From the NCBI GenBank assembly GCA_003999685.1, contig CP021223.1, positions 1,984,001 through 2,048,000 of the forward strand: a stretch of 64,000 nucleotides of DNA, read 5' to 3'. The translations under genes were made by a program, and so were the position numbers. Below, in pieces: positions 1 through 9,916 of the stretch (its first letter is position 1; each line of letters opens with the position of its first letter). Below the pieces are notes generated by a model. That model searched no databases. It saw only the letters and a list, made by a program, of their open reading frames with translations, and was not told where the DNA came from. This DNA comes from Taiwanofungus camphoratus. Lineage: Eukaryota > Basidiomycota > Agaricomycetes > Polyporales > Taiwanofungaceae.

Positions 1-2672
1 TCCTGCGCATAAGCCAGCTCGTCCGGCCACCCTTCCCATCACCACCGGGGCGCGCAAACGATGGGAGTACGTTCGACGCTGGCCGTCCAAGTCCGAGCCC
101 CTCATACCTCCCTCCATCCCTCCTCAACGTCGGGCTGACATTCGCGTCGTCCTCCACGTCCGTATCTCCTCCCTGCTTCAACGCCTCGCCCCTCGCGTGG
201 TCCTTCCTGCCGCCCCCATTCTCCTTGTCCAGCACCGGAAATGCCGCAGGCAAGCTCTTCCGTGGTTTGCCCTTGCCCTTTCCCCTCCCCTTCCCGTGCA
301 TCGGCAAGTCTTCATCAAACTCGGGGAACCCGATCTTGTTGGCGACAGCGCTCTGCCAGGGGCGCGTCACCCCACCGATCAGGTACGCCGTCTTGACCCT
401 CTTGACCGGCGTCCCAGGCACCTTTTTCGGCTCGTGGTGGCCCCGTGCCGACGTGCTCGCGCCCGCCGCAAGCGTGCGCACAATGAACGCATCTACGCCG
501 TCCATGCCCTCCTCGTCCGCCCCTACCACATCCACCCCAGGCCACCCCGACGCCGCGCCCGGGCCCACGCCCGGCGTGACGAGCGCAACGTCCTCGCTTT
601 CCGAGTTGACCGTGCTCACGGACGTCGACGCGCGCGGCATACCACCTACGAGCAGCGCCCCATCGTCGTCGCTCGAGTCGAGCGCGATGCCGGAGTCGCG
701 TGGGCGGAACTTGCGCGGGAGTGGCGAGGGCGTCTCGCGCCGCTGCTTCTTCTTTGGGCTCGGCGTCCCCTCAGTAATGCTGAAGGAGAAGGAGGTCTCG
801 GGGGGACCGCCGTTGAAGAAGAAGTCAGCCTCGTCGTCGCTAGAGGATTCTTGCCGCTTGCGGGGAGGCGAGGAGACTGGTGACGACGAGCCGGTCAACG
901 GCCAACGCGATGCTGTCGGAGCGACATAGCTGTGCCGGTTGCATGCCTTTGAGCGTGCACCGAGCGTTTGATCAACATTGGGGAACAAAGGAGAACCAGC
1001 TTTATTCACCGAGCTCGGGATAGGACTGAGACTCGACTTATGACTGCGCTTCGTGGTAACGTTCGCGTTCGGAATACTGGGCCCAAAGAACAAAGTAGCC
1101 GAGCTAGAGCTAGACAGCCTGTTCAAAGAGCCCCTGGTCTGTGAAGAATGTGACTGAGTGCGTGTGCGCGGCATTGTTCCCGTTGGAAGACGATTGCGCG
1201 ACAATGGAGAAGTTTCAGAGGAGGAAGTAGAGGAGGCTGAGGTACGGCGTGTGCGACTGCGGGGAGCAGAAGGGAAAGCGACCATGCTAGTACTTTGACT
1301 CTCCTTTATACGCGGCGTGGCTTTGGCCTGTGATCGATCACGATGAGCCACGGCGGGGCCACACACTGAGACAATGACTTACCTGATGTTCAAGCGGCGG
1401 TACAGGCGTATTGTTCGCTGACTCGAGCAGCTCCGCAGACACGGGGCGCGAGCGTGCGCGTCGTTTGGTGATATGGCCACTGGGCGAGACTGTCTCAGCC
1501 ACCTCGTCGTCGTTCCGACTTATAAACATCTCCAGCCCGGGCGACTTGCCATGGCCGCCCGTCTTGCTTTTTGTCTTAGCCTTCGTGGCACTGAAGGGTG
1601 TTACATTGCCTCTGAAGAACAGCCTCTGGCCGTCGTCTTTTGTCTCTCTACCCTCCGCTCCCGAGTCATATCCGCTCTCGTCGCCTGACTGCCCCATGTC
1701 CGAGATCTTCAACAGTGTCATCGTTTCCGCTTGGTGCTTTAGATACATGTCCGTTTCTGCCTTGGTCTGAGGCGTCCGCGGGTTGAAACGAGGCGCAGAC
1801 AGAGGCGCTAGCCTGTCAAATGCCATGGCTGCGCAATCGCTTTGCCTTTGTACCGAGGCTGAAGTCACGTTGAGCGGGGTGAGTGTGCGGTTGTGCAACG
1901 GAGTAGTACATATTGGGGTAGGCGTGCGCTTTGTGCCCACCCCGTGACCAGGGGAGACCGGGAATGGTGTGTTGAGACGCTTCTCAGAGAGAGCTGGACG
2001 ATCGGGCGTTGCGAGGGGCCAGTGGGTCTGCTTCACAGGTGTCCGGAGAGGCGTCCGCAGGAGAAGAGGCGACGTAGGCGTGACAAGGTTCCGAGGATGT
2101 GCAAGTGAAAAAGAGGGCGCAAGAAACAGAGCGTCCTCGCAGTCATCCTCATCCTCGACCACGGCTACGTGCGGCTTATTTCGAGAATAAATCTCCTTGC
2201 GGGGATGGTGGGTGTAAGACGAAGTTGTAACGGGAGACTGAAAGATATCGTCTGTGTCCATCGGGTCAGCGGTTGGCAGAGCGTGGCGTCTGAGAGGCGA
2301 GGGCGTGAGCATCGGTGAGTCGTAAGTCAAGGAGTCGGTTGTGAATCGCGGCGGTGTTTGAGAGTGGAGCGAGGTACGGCAGGAGGGAGACACGCTGTGG
2401 TCGCGTTTTGATGTCCTAAACGAGACGTATTCGGTATTCGGGGTAGAAGCGAGCATAGCAGTTGTGAGGAGGTAGCGCTGGGGTTCTTGTATTGGGGAGC
2501 TTATTGTGCAGTGGATATTGTCCTCCTCACTGCCGCCGTGGTGGCCGTGGCGCAGGTCGTCGTGGTAGTTGTCGTCAACAGCAATAAAAAGAGCGATAAT
2601 TGTTGGGGAAAATTCTACGTGTTTTGGTAGTTGTCGCGTATATTTGAGTCGAGGGCGGAAGCGTTCACCCAT
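1..2672 (-). CDS. Ser/Thr-Pro-rich protein, 5' part, possibly N-terminus of a Wee1/Swe1-type mitotic inhibitor kinase (cut by window edge)
   Basis: Two exons are visible. The first runs from the start to 1383, a GT-AG intron covers 1328-1382 (minus CAG|GTAAGT to ACAG|GCC, phase 0), and the second exon stays open from 1327 to the left edge. The protein is low-complexity and full of minimal CDK-type S/T-P sites (TPTP, TPVK, SPKK), with basic patches. Near its visible end it has PGTPVKRVKTAYLIGG followed by RPWQSAVANKIGFPEFDE, and then RTSWLMRRSS-like sequence at the edge. I associate this combination with the regulatory N-terminus of basidiomycete Wee1/Swe1 kinases, but the kinase domain would lie outside the window, so the family name is inference. 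The first ATG is at 2672. The internal ATG at 2456 (MLASTPNTEYVSF) may be the real start, because the first 72 residues look less like the rest. The gene itself is well supported; its identity is only moderately so. Confidence 0.5.
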
Positions 2673-3125
2673 GCGTGCGAATTGTGATCAACAAGATCAT
2701 GTGATCGCGGACTCTAGCACAATGGTGCCACAATTTTGAATTTGATGCAGCTTGGCCACAATGAGGGATGACTCCCAGATTTTAGCTCCGATCTGGTTCC
2801 CATTGTGATGTCTCTGTTTTGTGTCCCATTTTTGGCCTTCGTCGCTACTCAGTCACTCTCTTTCGAAATTCTACCGCACGCCAACCGACATTTTCTGACG
2901 ACTTTGCATTGACACCTTGGTGACTTGATGGATTCGCAGGTTCTCGACGGAATAGAATCATCACATCCCTCTCTATGGCGTCTTGTCGGAGGAGTGTTTC
3001 CGCATTATCTCCTTGACAGAAGTACACACCCTGCTTATAATGCATAAATATTGGTGCCCGGTTTTCAGTAGTCTCGGAGCTGAATTTTGGGGCGTAGGGA
3101 TGAAAGTTCCGAGACTGTCTTACCG

Positions 3126-3744
3126 TGGCTTAATGGGAAGTGCAAAACTTTTGGCAGATCGTGAATAGCTCTGCAACCACCCAACATTTTTACCTCAGAA
3201 TTTCTCTAGGACCGGGAGAAAACTCTCAGCTAAGTGACTGTCTACTCAGAACTTTTGAATGTGTAGAGGAGCATTTGTGATAACAATCCCGGGATAAAGA
3301 GTGCAGTTTGTAAGTGTAATGCAAAATTTTGTCACACTACGTCACAGCCTGCCGATGCACGGCTTTAGCGGAAAGTGTGATTTCCTTTCTGAGCCTATGT
3401 GGCTGAAGTTGTCACTCTCGAGCAATGTTTCTTGAATTGTGTATAACCACACCAACTGTTCTTAAAAAAAGATAAGGAGTATGAATCAAAGGTGCTTGGT
3501 CCTGATTAACTGAAATTCTGAGGAGGAACAGCATGCAGGATCTGAGTAGATCTGCTCATCATGGTCAGGAAATCACCTTGTCTGGGGATGGCACATTTAC
3601 ATCTCGCATATTGGCTACATTGTATATTTTCATACCAAAAGCTGATGAACATTTAGAATACTATTGTATCTATACCTCAGCTGAATTTTGTGAGGTTTCA
3701 TCATGTGGTGCTCGGGACAGGATTTTGCACTTCCCATTAAGCCA
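3126..3744. repeat. Inverted repeat pair, 22 bp, 619-bp span
   Basis: The block TGGCTTAATGGGAAGTGCAA (extended by AA) at 3126-3147 reappears as its exact reverse complement at 3723-3744. A second 12-mer, AGCTGAATTTTG, is present in the same orientation at 3078-3089 and 3679-3690. The mixed orientations suggest two rearranged copies of one short element rather than one intact transposon. No coding sequence for a transposase is visible between them. Confidence 0.6.
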
Positions 3745-4034
3745 TAGTAGTATAGAATTTTATCATAGATTTTTCCCTCCCCACGATTCCCCATGCTTGC
3801 CGGCACCACCTGGGCTCCATTGCATTTTTTTCTCAAAACGCGCTATTGTTTTTAGGATCGCTGTAACTGCAGTTTTTGCACCTCGTGCGATGAAACTGCT
3901 ATTCCTGTTTTCTTTTGGAGCATATTTTGCGGTGCTGAATCATTGCAGAACTTTGTGCTGGTTCACCTTTACATGTTGTTGTCCCCTTCGGAATAACATT
4001 GTCAGTGACCACACCATTACCGCCACAGCAGGTG

Positions 4035-4160
4035 CATCAGGAAAAATGCAGGTAACTATGTAGCTGGATGTGCTACATCCCCAATCTATAGCACTATATA
4101 GTGCTCCAGATTTGGTTGTAGTTGCCGTGGCGTCGGGAGCTACCCTGATTTTTTCTGATG
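4035..4160. mobile_element. Palindromic foldback MITE, copy 1 (126 bp)
   Basis: The ends are imperfect terminal inverted repeats: CATCAGGAAAAATGCAGGTA at the left and, as reverse complement of the right, CATCAGAAAAAATCAGGGTA. The whole element folds on itself around GCACTATATAGTGC, with matching arms (CCAATCTATA versus CCAAATCTGGA, CTACATCC versus CTACAACC). A second copy of the same length lies at 40493-40618 in the same orientation. It carries no open frame, so it must be non-autonomous. I cannot see a clear target-site duplication. Confidence 0.85.
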
Positions 4161-4391
4161 TGGAGCTTGCCCACTTAAGAGATGCGTTCACTGAGCATCC
4201 TGGTGAGTACGAACTGCTGACGTTACTCTACTCCCCATGTGCCGCATGCGATTGTCAGGCCCGTAGTGCCTCCACAGACTCAACGCTGCAGCTGCAGCTG
4301 CACTCGCTAGTATTCCTTGAAAGTATTCGACTTTGCATTCATCTCGACACCGCGCGTCATATACATTGATTTATATATTCATCCTCTCCCC

Positions 4392-5580
4392 ATGGCGACA
4401 AATCTACCGATCGAAGTTCATGAGCATATCATTGACGCAGATCGGAGGACTTCATTGGTATGTTGTTTGAATGTCGTGCATGGCTGCTCAGGAGCCGATA
4501 CAGGCTCCTTCATAGTATTGGATTTTCGAGTCTTGCGCAACTGAAAGAGTTTTCAAAACCCATCTCATCCCAAGCCTATCTTGGTGACTTCGTGAAAGAA
4601 TCGGTCATACGCCTGAACAACGAAGCACTTGGTCGCGAATATATGTATCATTTCCGTTTGTATTGACTCAGAGGCTCACAAATCTGGAAAGCCTCTCTAT
4701 ACGAGCTGATACCCTTGTCGTCGGAACGTGTTCAATACCACCTGTCCTTTACCAGCATGTCATGGTGCTGGCAGAATTTACCTCCGTTACAAGATTAGAT
4801 GACATACAATTCTCAAATTTCACCACGTTCGGTCATCTCGTGCGTGCCCTTCTCAGCTTCTCGACACTTATCTGTGACTCTGTGAGTTGGGTCGAGGGTA
4901 ATTTCCATTTGAGGTGTCTCACTGCTCACTCAAACTTAACATACCTTGATGTGAAGTTACTTGGGACATATTGGCGATGTGGTGGACTTATTACTGGTAA
5001 AAAAACATGCTTTGGGGTTTGAGAACACTTGTTGATCCGACTATCAAACCTGAGAACATGAAGCATACTGGCAGATTATTAGAAGCTGCCGGGGGTTCAC
5101 TTCGTCATCTCACAATTGGCTTGGATGATTCCAGTAGGGGTAATGTGGTATCGCAGAGGACAGCAGGTATACTTATCTGCATGCGCGTGCCATGAAGTGT
5201 TACTTACATTTTGTATGTTTTTCAGACTTTCCCAGCTTGGTCCATAACATGGGTCTCCAATCAATCCATCTTTGGCTGACTGATGGAGGGTCTTGGGTCT
5301 CTGAAATGCTTTCCCGGGTGTGATCCCTTAACATATCCCAAGTCACCTTCGAGCTTTCATGTCGCGGCGACGAATCAATGGTTGATCTTGATCCTGCGTT
5401 GTGCTACCGTATGGATGAGCTTCTATAAAGTCCTCCACTCATTCAACTCCGGCAAGTCATTTTCGAGCACAAAGCTAAGTGCTACCCTTGTTTGCTTCCC
5501 CGACGCTAACGCATTACATCTCATTCGGTATCATACGATAGAATGACTATGAACATAAAAGTTGAGCGGATGTTCGGCCA
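4392..5580 (+). pseudogene. Broken F-box/LRR-like gene
   Basis: The start MATNLPIEVHEHIIDA is the typical first helix of the F-box-like proteins that mushroom genomes carry in large numbers. It is followed by CRAWLLRSRYRLLHSI, then leucine-rich-type text (LTNLESLSIRAD, LRHLTIGLDDSS, LQSIHLWLTDG, LRQVIFEHKA). These pieces lie in shifting frames: one shift near 4455, one near 4665, another near 5005. In-frame stops interrupt the last part (TGA near 5321, TAA near 5427). A normal-looking GT-AG intron survives at about 5168-5224. F-box proteins of this type normally give substrate specificity to SCF ubiquitin ligases. The damage makes a working product unlikely. A less likely alternative is a gene with several unrecognised introns. 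Confidence 0.75.
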
Positions 5581-6919
5581 AAAGTCACGTCATGATTGAT
5601 TATTGTAGTGAGACTAAAACACTAGTCGGTCAGCAGTGCAACATAAAATAACCGTAAGTATCAGCGGCTTTCTCAAGGGGTCGACAACTCGAAACTGGTG
5701 ACAGTCCATCATCGCGTCCAAGATTTGGACAGTCCACATCTCCCAGCCGATCAGGTGGCTTAGACCGGTGCAGTATGACTCTCCTGGAAGCATCACTGTG
5801 CGCACCATAACAGCCTAAATTGATGCGTTCTTTCGTCTATAAGATTAACTGTTTTAGTCTCATTTACGATCGAAATCCTTGCAATCAGTACGTTAAATGG
5901 CTGGGTCGAAGGTACAAAAATTCAGCCATAGAACTGCGGCTTTCGGCCGTTTCGTCTGGGCTCAGTGGTCAAAATTTGTCCAATTCACGCATCATCAGAA
6001 TGGTATAAAACTCGACGCTCCACCCTAACCAACCATAAATCGTACGGAAGGACCGTTTCACACACTGAAAGGTCTAAATTCAGCCTCTGTGGTGTGCGCG
6101 GTGCGCATGCACATTGGATAACCAAAGACAGCAGGGCACCATGTACGGATGATCCTTCCAGCCAGATATACTCTGGGACATGCGCACAATATTGCAGAAC
6201 CAGTACTGTAAGTCATTCGTTGTATGGGTCCTCCCGTTGATCGCTCCTTATCGATCTGCCCTTTTCCTTCGCATTCATCAATATTCCTATCCTTCGGTAA
6301 CGTTCAAGCAAAATATCCAAGATCGAAGCACCAGCCAGTCTATCGTGAATAAAAAATTTGAGCAGGGATATCTCGTCAGCACAATACCATACTATCCTTG
6401 TATTCCCGTACGCCCATAAACGATCGACTACACCACTGATCAGGCTCTGGCTAACTAGGACTGGGAGCACAGCTGCGAGCAAAACTCCCAGGGACACTCG
6501 CCAACCGCCGCCGCAGCGAAAGCCATCACAAGTCTTGGCGGATGGTGGCGAGACTAATGCCACTGGCGAAAGCCTGTCAGCCCAGCCTTCAGGACTGGCT
6601 CGGAAGATGCTGCATAGGTGCCTCCTGGGTACACCAGTAGAGTGGCCTCGACCCACTTAGATGCTCAAATTGCACCCATGCTGGACCATTAGCCCCGTTG
6701 TCCGCTAGGACTTGTCCCCCAGGGGTTCCGCACCAGAGTGGCGATTGCAAGGTGCCGCGCCTGGCACAACGAGATGGCATAGTATTGCCAACAACACTAC
6801 ACAGTCGCAGAATGGAAGCGCCGGATGATTGATGAACCATTTGATAAATTCTTCAAGGAATCAATCAAAGTACTCGTGTGACGTCTATTCCACCGACACT
6901 CGTCAACATCTTCCTGCCC
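5581..6919. other. Gap with a possible small MITE
   Basis: No gene is recognised. A 13-bp perfect inverted pair, TGAGACTAAAACA at 5609-5621 and its reverse complement at 5850-5862, brackets 254 bp and could be a small non-autonomous transposon, although no target duplication is clear. Open frames at 6213-6840 on either strand show no familiar domain. Confidence 0.45.
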
Positions 6920-8856
6920 TCAGAGTTTTGTGCTCGTTGCAGGGAGGTGTGTGGGATTACCAAATCCGCGTGAGCCATACGCTAGCCAAGCTAGACCCCC
7001 ACCACCAAAACCGATACCTGTGCCGTCTACACCGATGGCCTCCGTAGCACCTACGCCAATACCGGTGTTGTTTGCGGGAGTGGAGGACGAGCCCCGAGAG
7101 GTGAGATGAGTGGTCATGATATCGTGAAGCTGTGACAAGGATGGATCAGCATCGTTGAAGTGACTCAGGGTGGGTCGAACTTCCACCGAACGTCGAACGA
7201 AGCTCTCCAGGCCACAGCAACGGGAGTAACTGTCACAATCACTGGTAGCTAAAACCCACCTGCATCCGTAGTCCATGCATACCTGCCCTCACGCTCCGTA
7301 ACTCCTCGCCCATGTGCAGTGAATCTGCAGCACGCGCATTTACCAAGGCGCTGAGCGCTCCCGCTAGAGATACCAAGGACGCATGCAGCGAACCGAAGGT
7401 ATTAGGAAGTGGGGTCGTGAGGTCTAGAGGAGGTACTGTTATTGCAGTTGGCGAGAAGGAATGAGTAGGGCTGGCGTAGGACATCGGTGGAAAGTTGGAA
7501 GGCCCGGAGGAATATGAGGCAGAGCTGAAAGGCGGAAGATAGGTTGGAGGATAAGAGGACGGTATGGCGTGAGAGGAGTTCGGATAGGCGGTTGCCTGTA
7601 TTTGCATTGGTGTTGAATGCGGTCGTTGAGTAGTAGATGGCGTTTGGCCGTCGGTTGGCCGATTCAACCGGTCCTGCTGATCCTGCTGATGTCGTTGAGA
7701 TTCAAGTTGCAGGAACTGAGGGGAGTATATGTCATCTTCTGACGCGGGGGGGAAGTAAGATGCAAGGTCAATGTCAGAGGTATCGCCAGCCGCTGCGTTT
7801 GAAGCAGGAATTTGACTGGGTGATGCAACAGAAGACTGGTTGCGGCTTCGTGGTCTAGCTGTACCATTGACTTGAGGCAGCACTTGCACTTGAGCAGTCG
7901 GCATCGTAGCATCGAGCTCATGCACGGTAGCAGAAAATACATTCCCCTCAGTGTCAGCTTCTGAAGGCCTTCGCCCGTCAGACATCTCAGGTCTATACCA
8001 TGGCCCAAGGGCATGTTGCACCGCCTGCAATTCTTGACGCATAACACTGACAACTCCTTCGAGGGCCGCGAGTCGGAGGCGAAGAAAAGCATTTTCGGCT
8101 GCCAGAGCACCCGAGGCAGGAGCCTGATCGGTGAGTGAGGAGGTGATGTTCGAGCTGGTGGTCGCAGCAGAAGTAGTTGAGGAAGGCTGCGTATGTGATG
8201 ACAAAATTGAATGTACCATCATGCGCAGAATACGAACTAACATACCTCCTTTGACTTGGCATTTGTAAGATCCGGCACAGTTAATTCGGTATGAGTATGC
8301 TGCGAGATATACTTCCGTAGTATGCGCTTGTCACATATTCCATCGGGACACGGTACCTCCACAAACTCGCATGAGTTCTCAAGATGTGAAGAAAGAAGGA
8401 CTCTCTGGCATGTATACACACAGCCTCGACTGCGTTGCGGACATTCAACAGTCAATTCGTCGACAAGCTGCAAGTCGTGTAAGAGAAGACAATCAAATTA
8501 CAAAGTCAAAGCTGTCAACGAACGTTTCGAATGACTGGATCTGCCGGTGCAAGGTCACGAACAGAGAGTTGACAGCGATCAATGGGGCATTGGCGGGATA
8601 CAGCAATGGCGCGAACAATACACTCATAGCAGAACGTATGACAGCATGTACGCGTAGTGTACGGGTCTAGAAATGGCGCTCTGTGGACGTACAATTGGTG
8701 TCAGATACATTCCGGGGAGGGTGAATGACGGTTTTGAATGTACCTGCAGATGCAACATACCTGGCCACACACTATCATAATTGCCTCCCATCAATGATAG
8801 AATACGAAACTTACCAGATTCAGATTAGGATTTTCGATGTATGTAAACGAAGACAT
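6920..8856 (-). CDS. RING finger / TRAF-type zinc finger protein, probable E3 ubiquitin ligase
   Basis: Six exons can be traced: 8815-8856, 8744-8760 (17 nt), 8524-8680, 8246-8467, 7260-8186 and 6920-7204. The N-terminus gives MSSFTYIENPNLNL then VCCICR, CCHTFCYECIV and CPIDRC, a C3HC4-type RING; the last zinc ligand position is an Asp rather than Cys. The next exon has a TRAF-type zinc finger (VECPQRSRGCVYTCQR, then a Cys/His pattern around VEVPCPDGIC). After that come a short coiled coil (ENAFLRLRLAALEGVVSVMRQ), a long Ser/Pro/Tyr-rich disordered stretch, and a glycine-rich tail. RING plus TRAF zinc fingers normally mark E3 ligases acting with E2 enzymes; the substrate is unknown. It is transcribed divergently from SNU23, 170 bp away. 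The last intron (7205-7259) is chosen because it keeps the frame open; that end is less certain. Confidence 0.85.
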
Positions 8857-9026
8857 TATCGGCACTGTTAGTCTCGAAGACTGGCACTTGCTACCTTACC
8901 GACAGGCAAGTATGCGCACGTGATTGCGGATGTTTACAATGGCTAATCGTTGCAGCTTCATTCTATACTACACAATACTACTTTGTCTTTTCAGTTAGAT
9001 ATCGGGAAACTGCTCATACCACGATT
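8857..9026. promoter_or_regulatory. Shared divergent promoter, RING gene / SNU23
   Basis: Only 170 bp separate the two opposed start codons, so both genes must draw on the same short upstream region. No TATA box is obvious. Confidence 0.55.
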
Positions 9027-9821
9027 ATGTCTAGCAAGGGCGGCGCATACGGTGCACGAGCATCAGATACTGACTTTCGCAAAAAATGGGACAAGGAAGA
9101 ATACGCAGAAAAAGCCCGTCAACGAGACCAAGAGGAGAAGGAGCGCATGCAGGAGAATGAGGAACGTCTAAAGCAAGGTAAGCAGTCATTCCCATGTCAT
9201 GTTATGCATATAACTCACGATATGTCATTTGTGCAGGCAAGAAACCACGTCGGGGCCGTCGCGAGGACCTCCCCAAGCCAACCGAACTCATGAAGCGTCG
9301 TGAGGGCTCTCTCGGGCTTGACAAGAATCTCGGTAAGACTATGGTCGTACAGAATGCCGGTACACGTGGGCCAGGCGTACCGGGATTTTATTGTGAGACA
9401 TGTAACCGCACGTACAAGGACAGTGTAGGGTATTTGGACCACATCAATGGTCGTGCACGTACGTCTCTTCACTTATTCTATCAGAACACTGGCTGACTTC
9501 GCGTATCTAGATTTGCGAGCACTAGGTCAGACAACGCGCATTGAGCGTTCGACCGTTGAACAGGTGCGAGCACGCATCGCTTATCTTCGCGAGAAGACTC
9601 GCGAGGCCTCCAAAGCAAAGTCCTTTGATTTCGAACAACGTCTGGCTGAAGTGCGCGAGCGCGAGGCTGCCCTTCGTGCTGAAAAGAAGGCTGTTAAAAA
9701 GGCTCAGCGAGAGCGTGCATTGGTTGAACTCGCAAAAGATGCCGCTTCGGGTCACGCACAAGAAGAGAATGACATGATGCAGATGATGGGCTTCAGCGGC
9801 TTTAGAACATCGAAGAAGTAA
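9027..9821 (+). CDS. SNU23: U4/U6.U5 tri-snRNP component SNU23 (ZMAT2 family)
   Basis: Three exons: 9027-9177, 9237-9458 and 9511-9821, joined by GT-AG introns. The protein begins with the family's DFRKKWDKEEYAEKA helix, has LGKTMVVQ, then one matrin-type C2H2 zinc finger (YCETCNRTYKDSVGYLDHIN with the last His supplied across the second intron, giving GRAHLRALG). After the finger comes RIERSTVEQVRARI, a charged coiled coil, and the family's C-terminal MMGFSGFRTSKK. This matches human ZMAT2 and yeast Snu23 in order and length (roughly 225 residues). The protein acts in the nucleus during spliceosome B-complex activation. It is convergent with the isoleucyl-tRNA synthetase gene, leaving only about 95 bp between the stop codons. 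Confidence 0.95.
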
Positions 9822-9916
9822 ACCACTCGAGGAAGTTACACACAAGCAGGCTGTATTCTAGATGCACAATGTATTACAATTCTCCGTTTACCTTGATCTA
9901 TCGTTGATAATTGTTT

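Larger units (their letters stand above)
2673..4391. other. Gene-poor stretch with repeats
   Basis: I see no convincing gene here. It is AT-richer than its surroundings and holds the inverted pair at 3126-3147/3723-3744 and the palindromic MITE at 4035-4160. A 176-codon open frame at 3533-4063 has no recognisable domain and runs into the MITE, so I treat it as chance. Confidence 0.6.

Noticed and set aside
197-929. Two overlapping plus-strand open frames of about 230 codons
   Set aside because: They lie opposite the open minus-strand exon of the Ser/Thr-Pro-rich gene. GC-rich coding DNA commonly leaves such antisense frames, and neither shows a domain.
3533-4063. 176-codon plus-strand open frame
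   Set aside because: No recognisable domain or consistent composition; it overlaps one arm of the inverted repeat and runs into the MITE.
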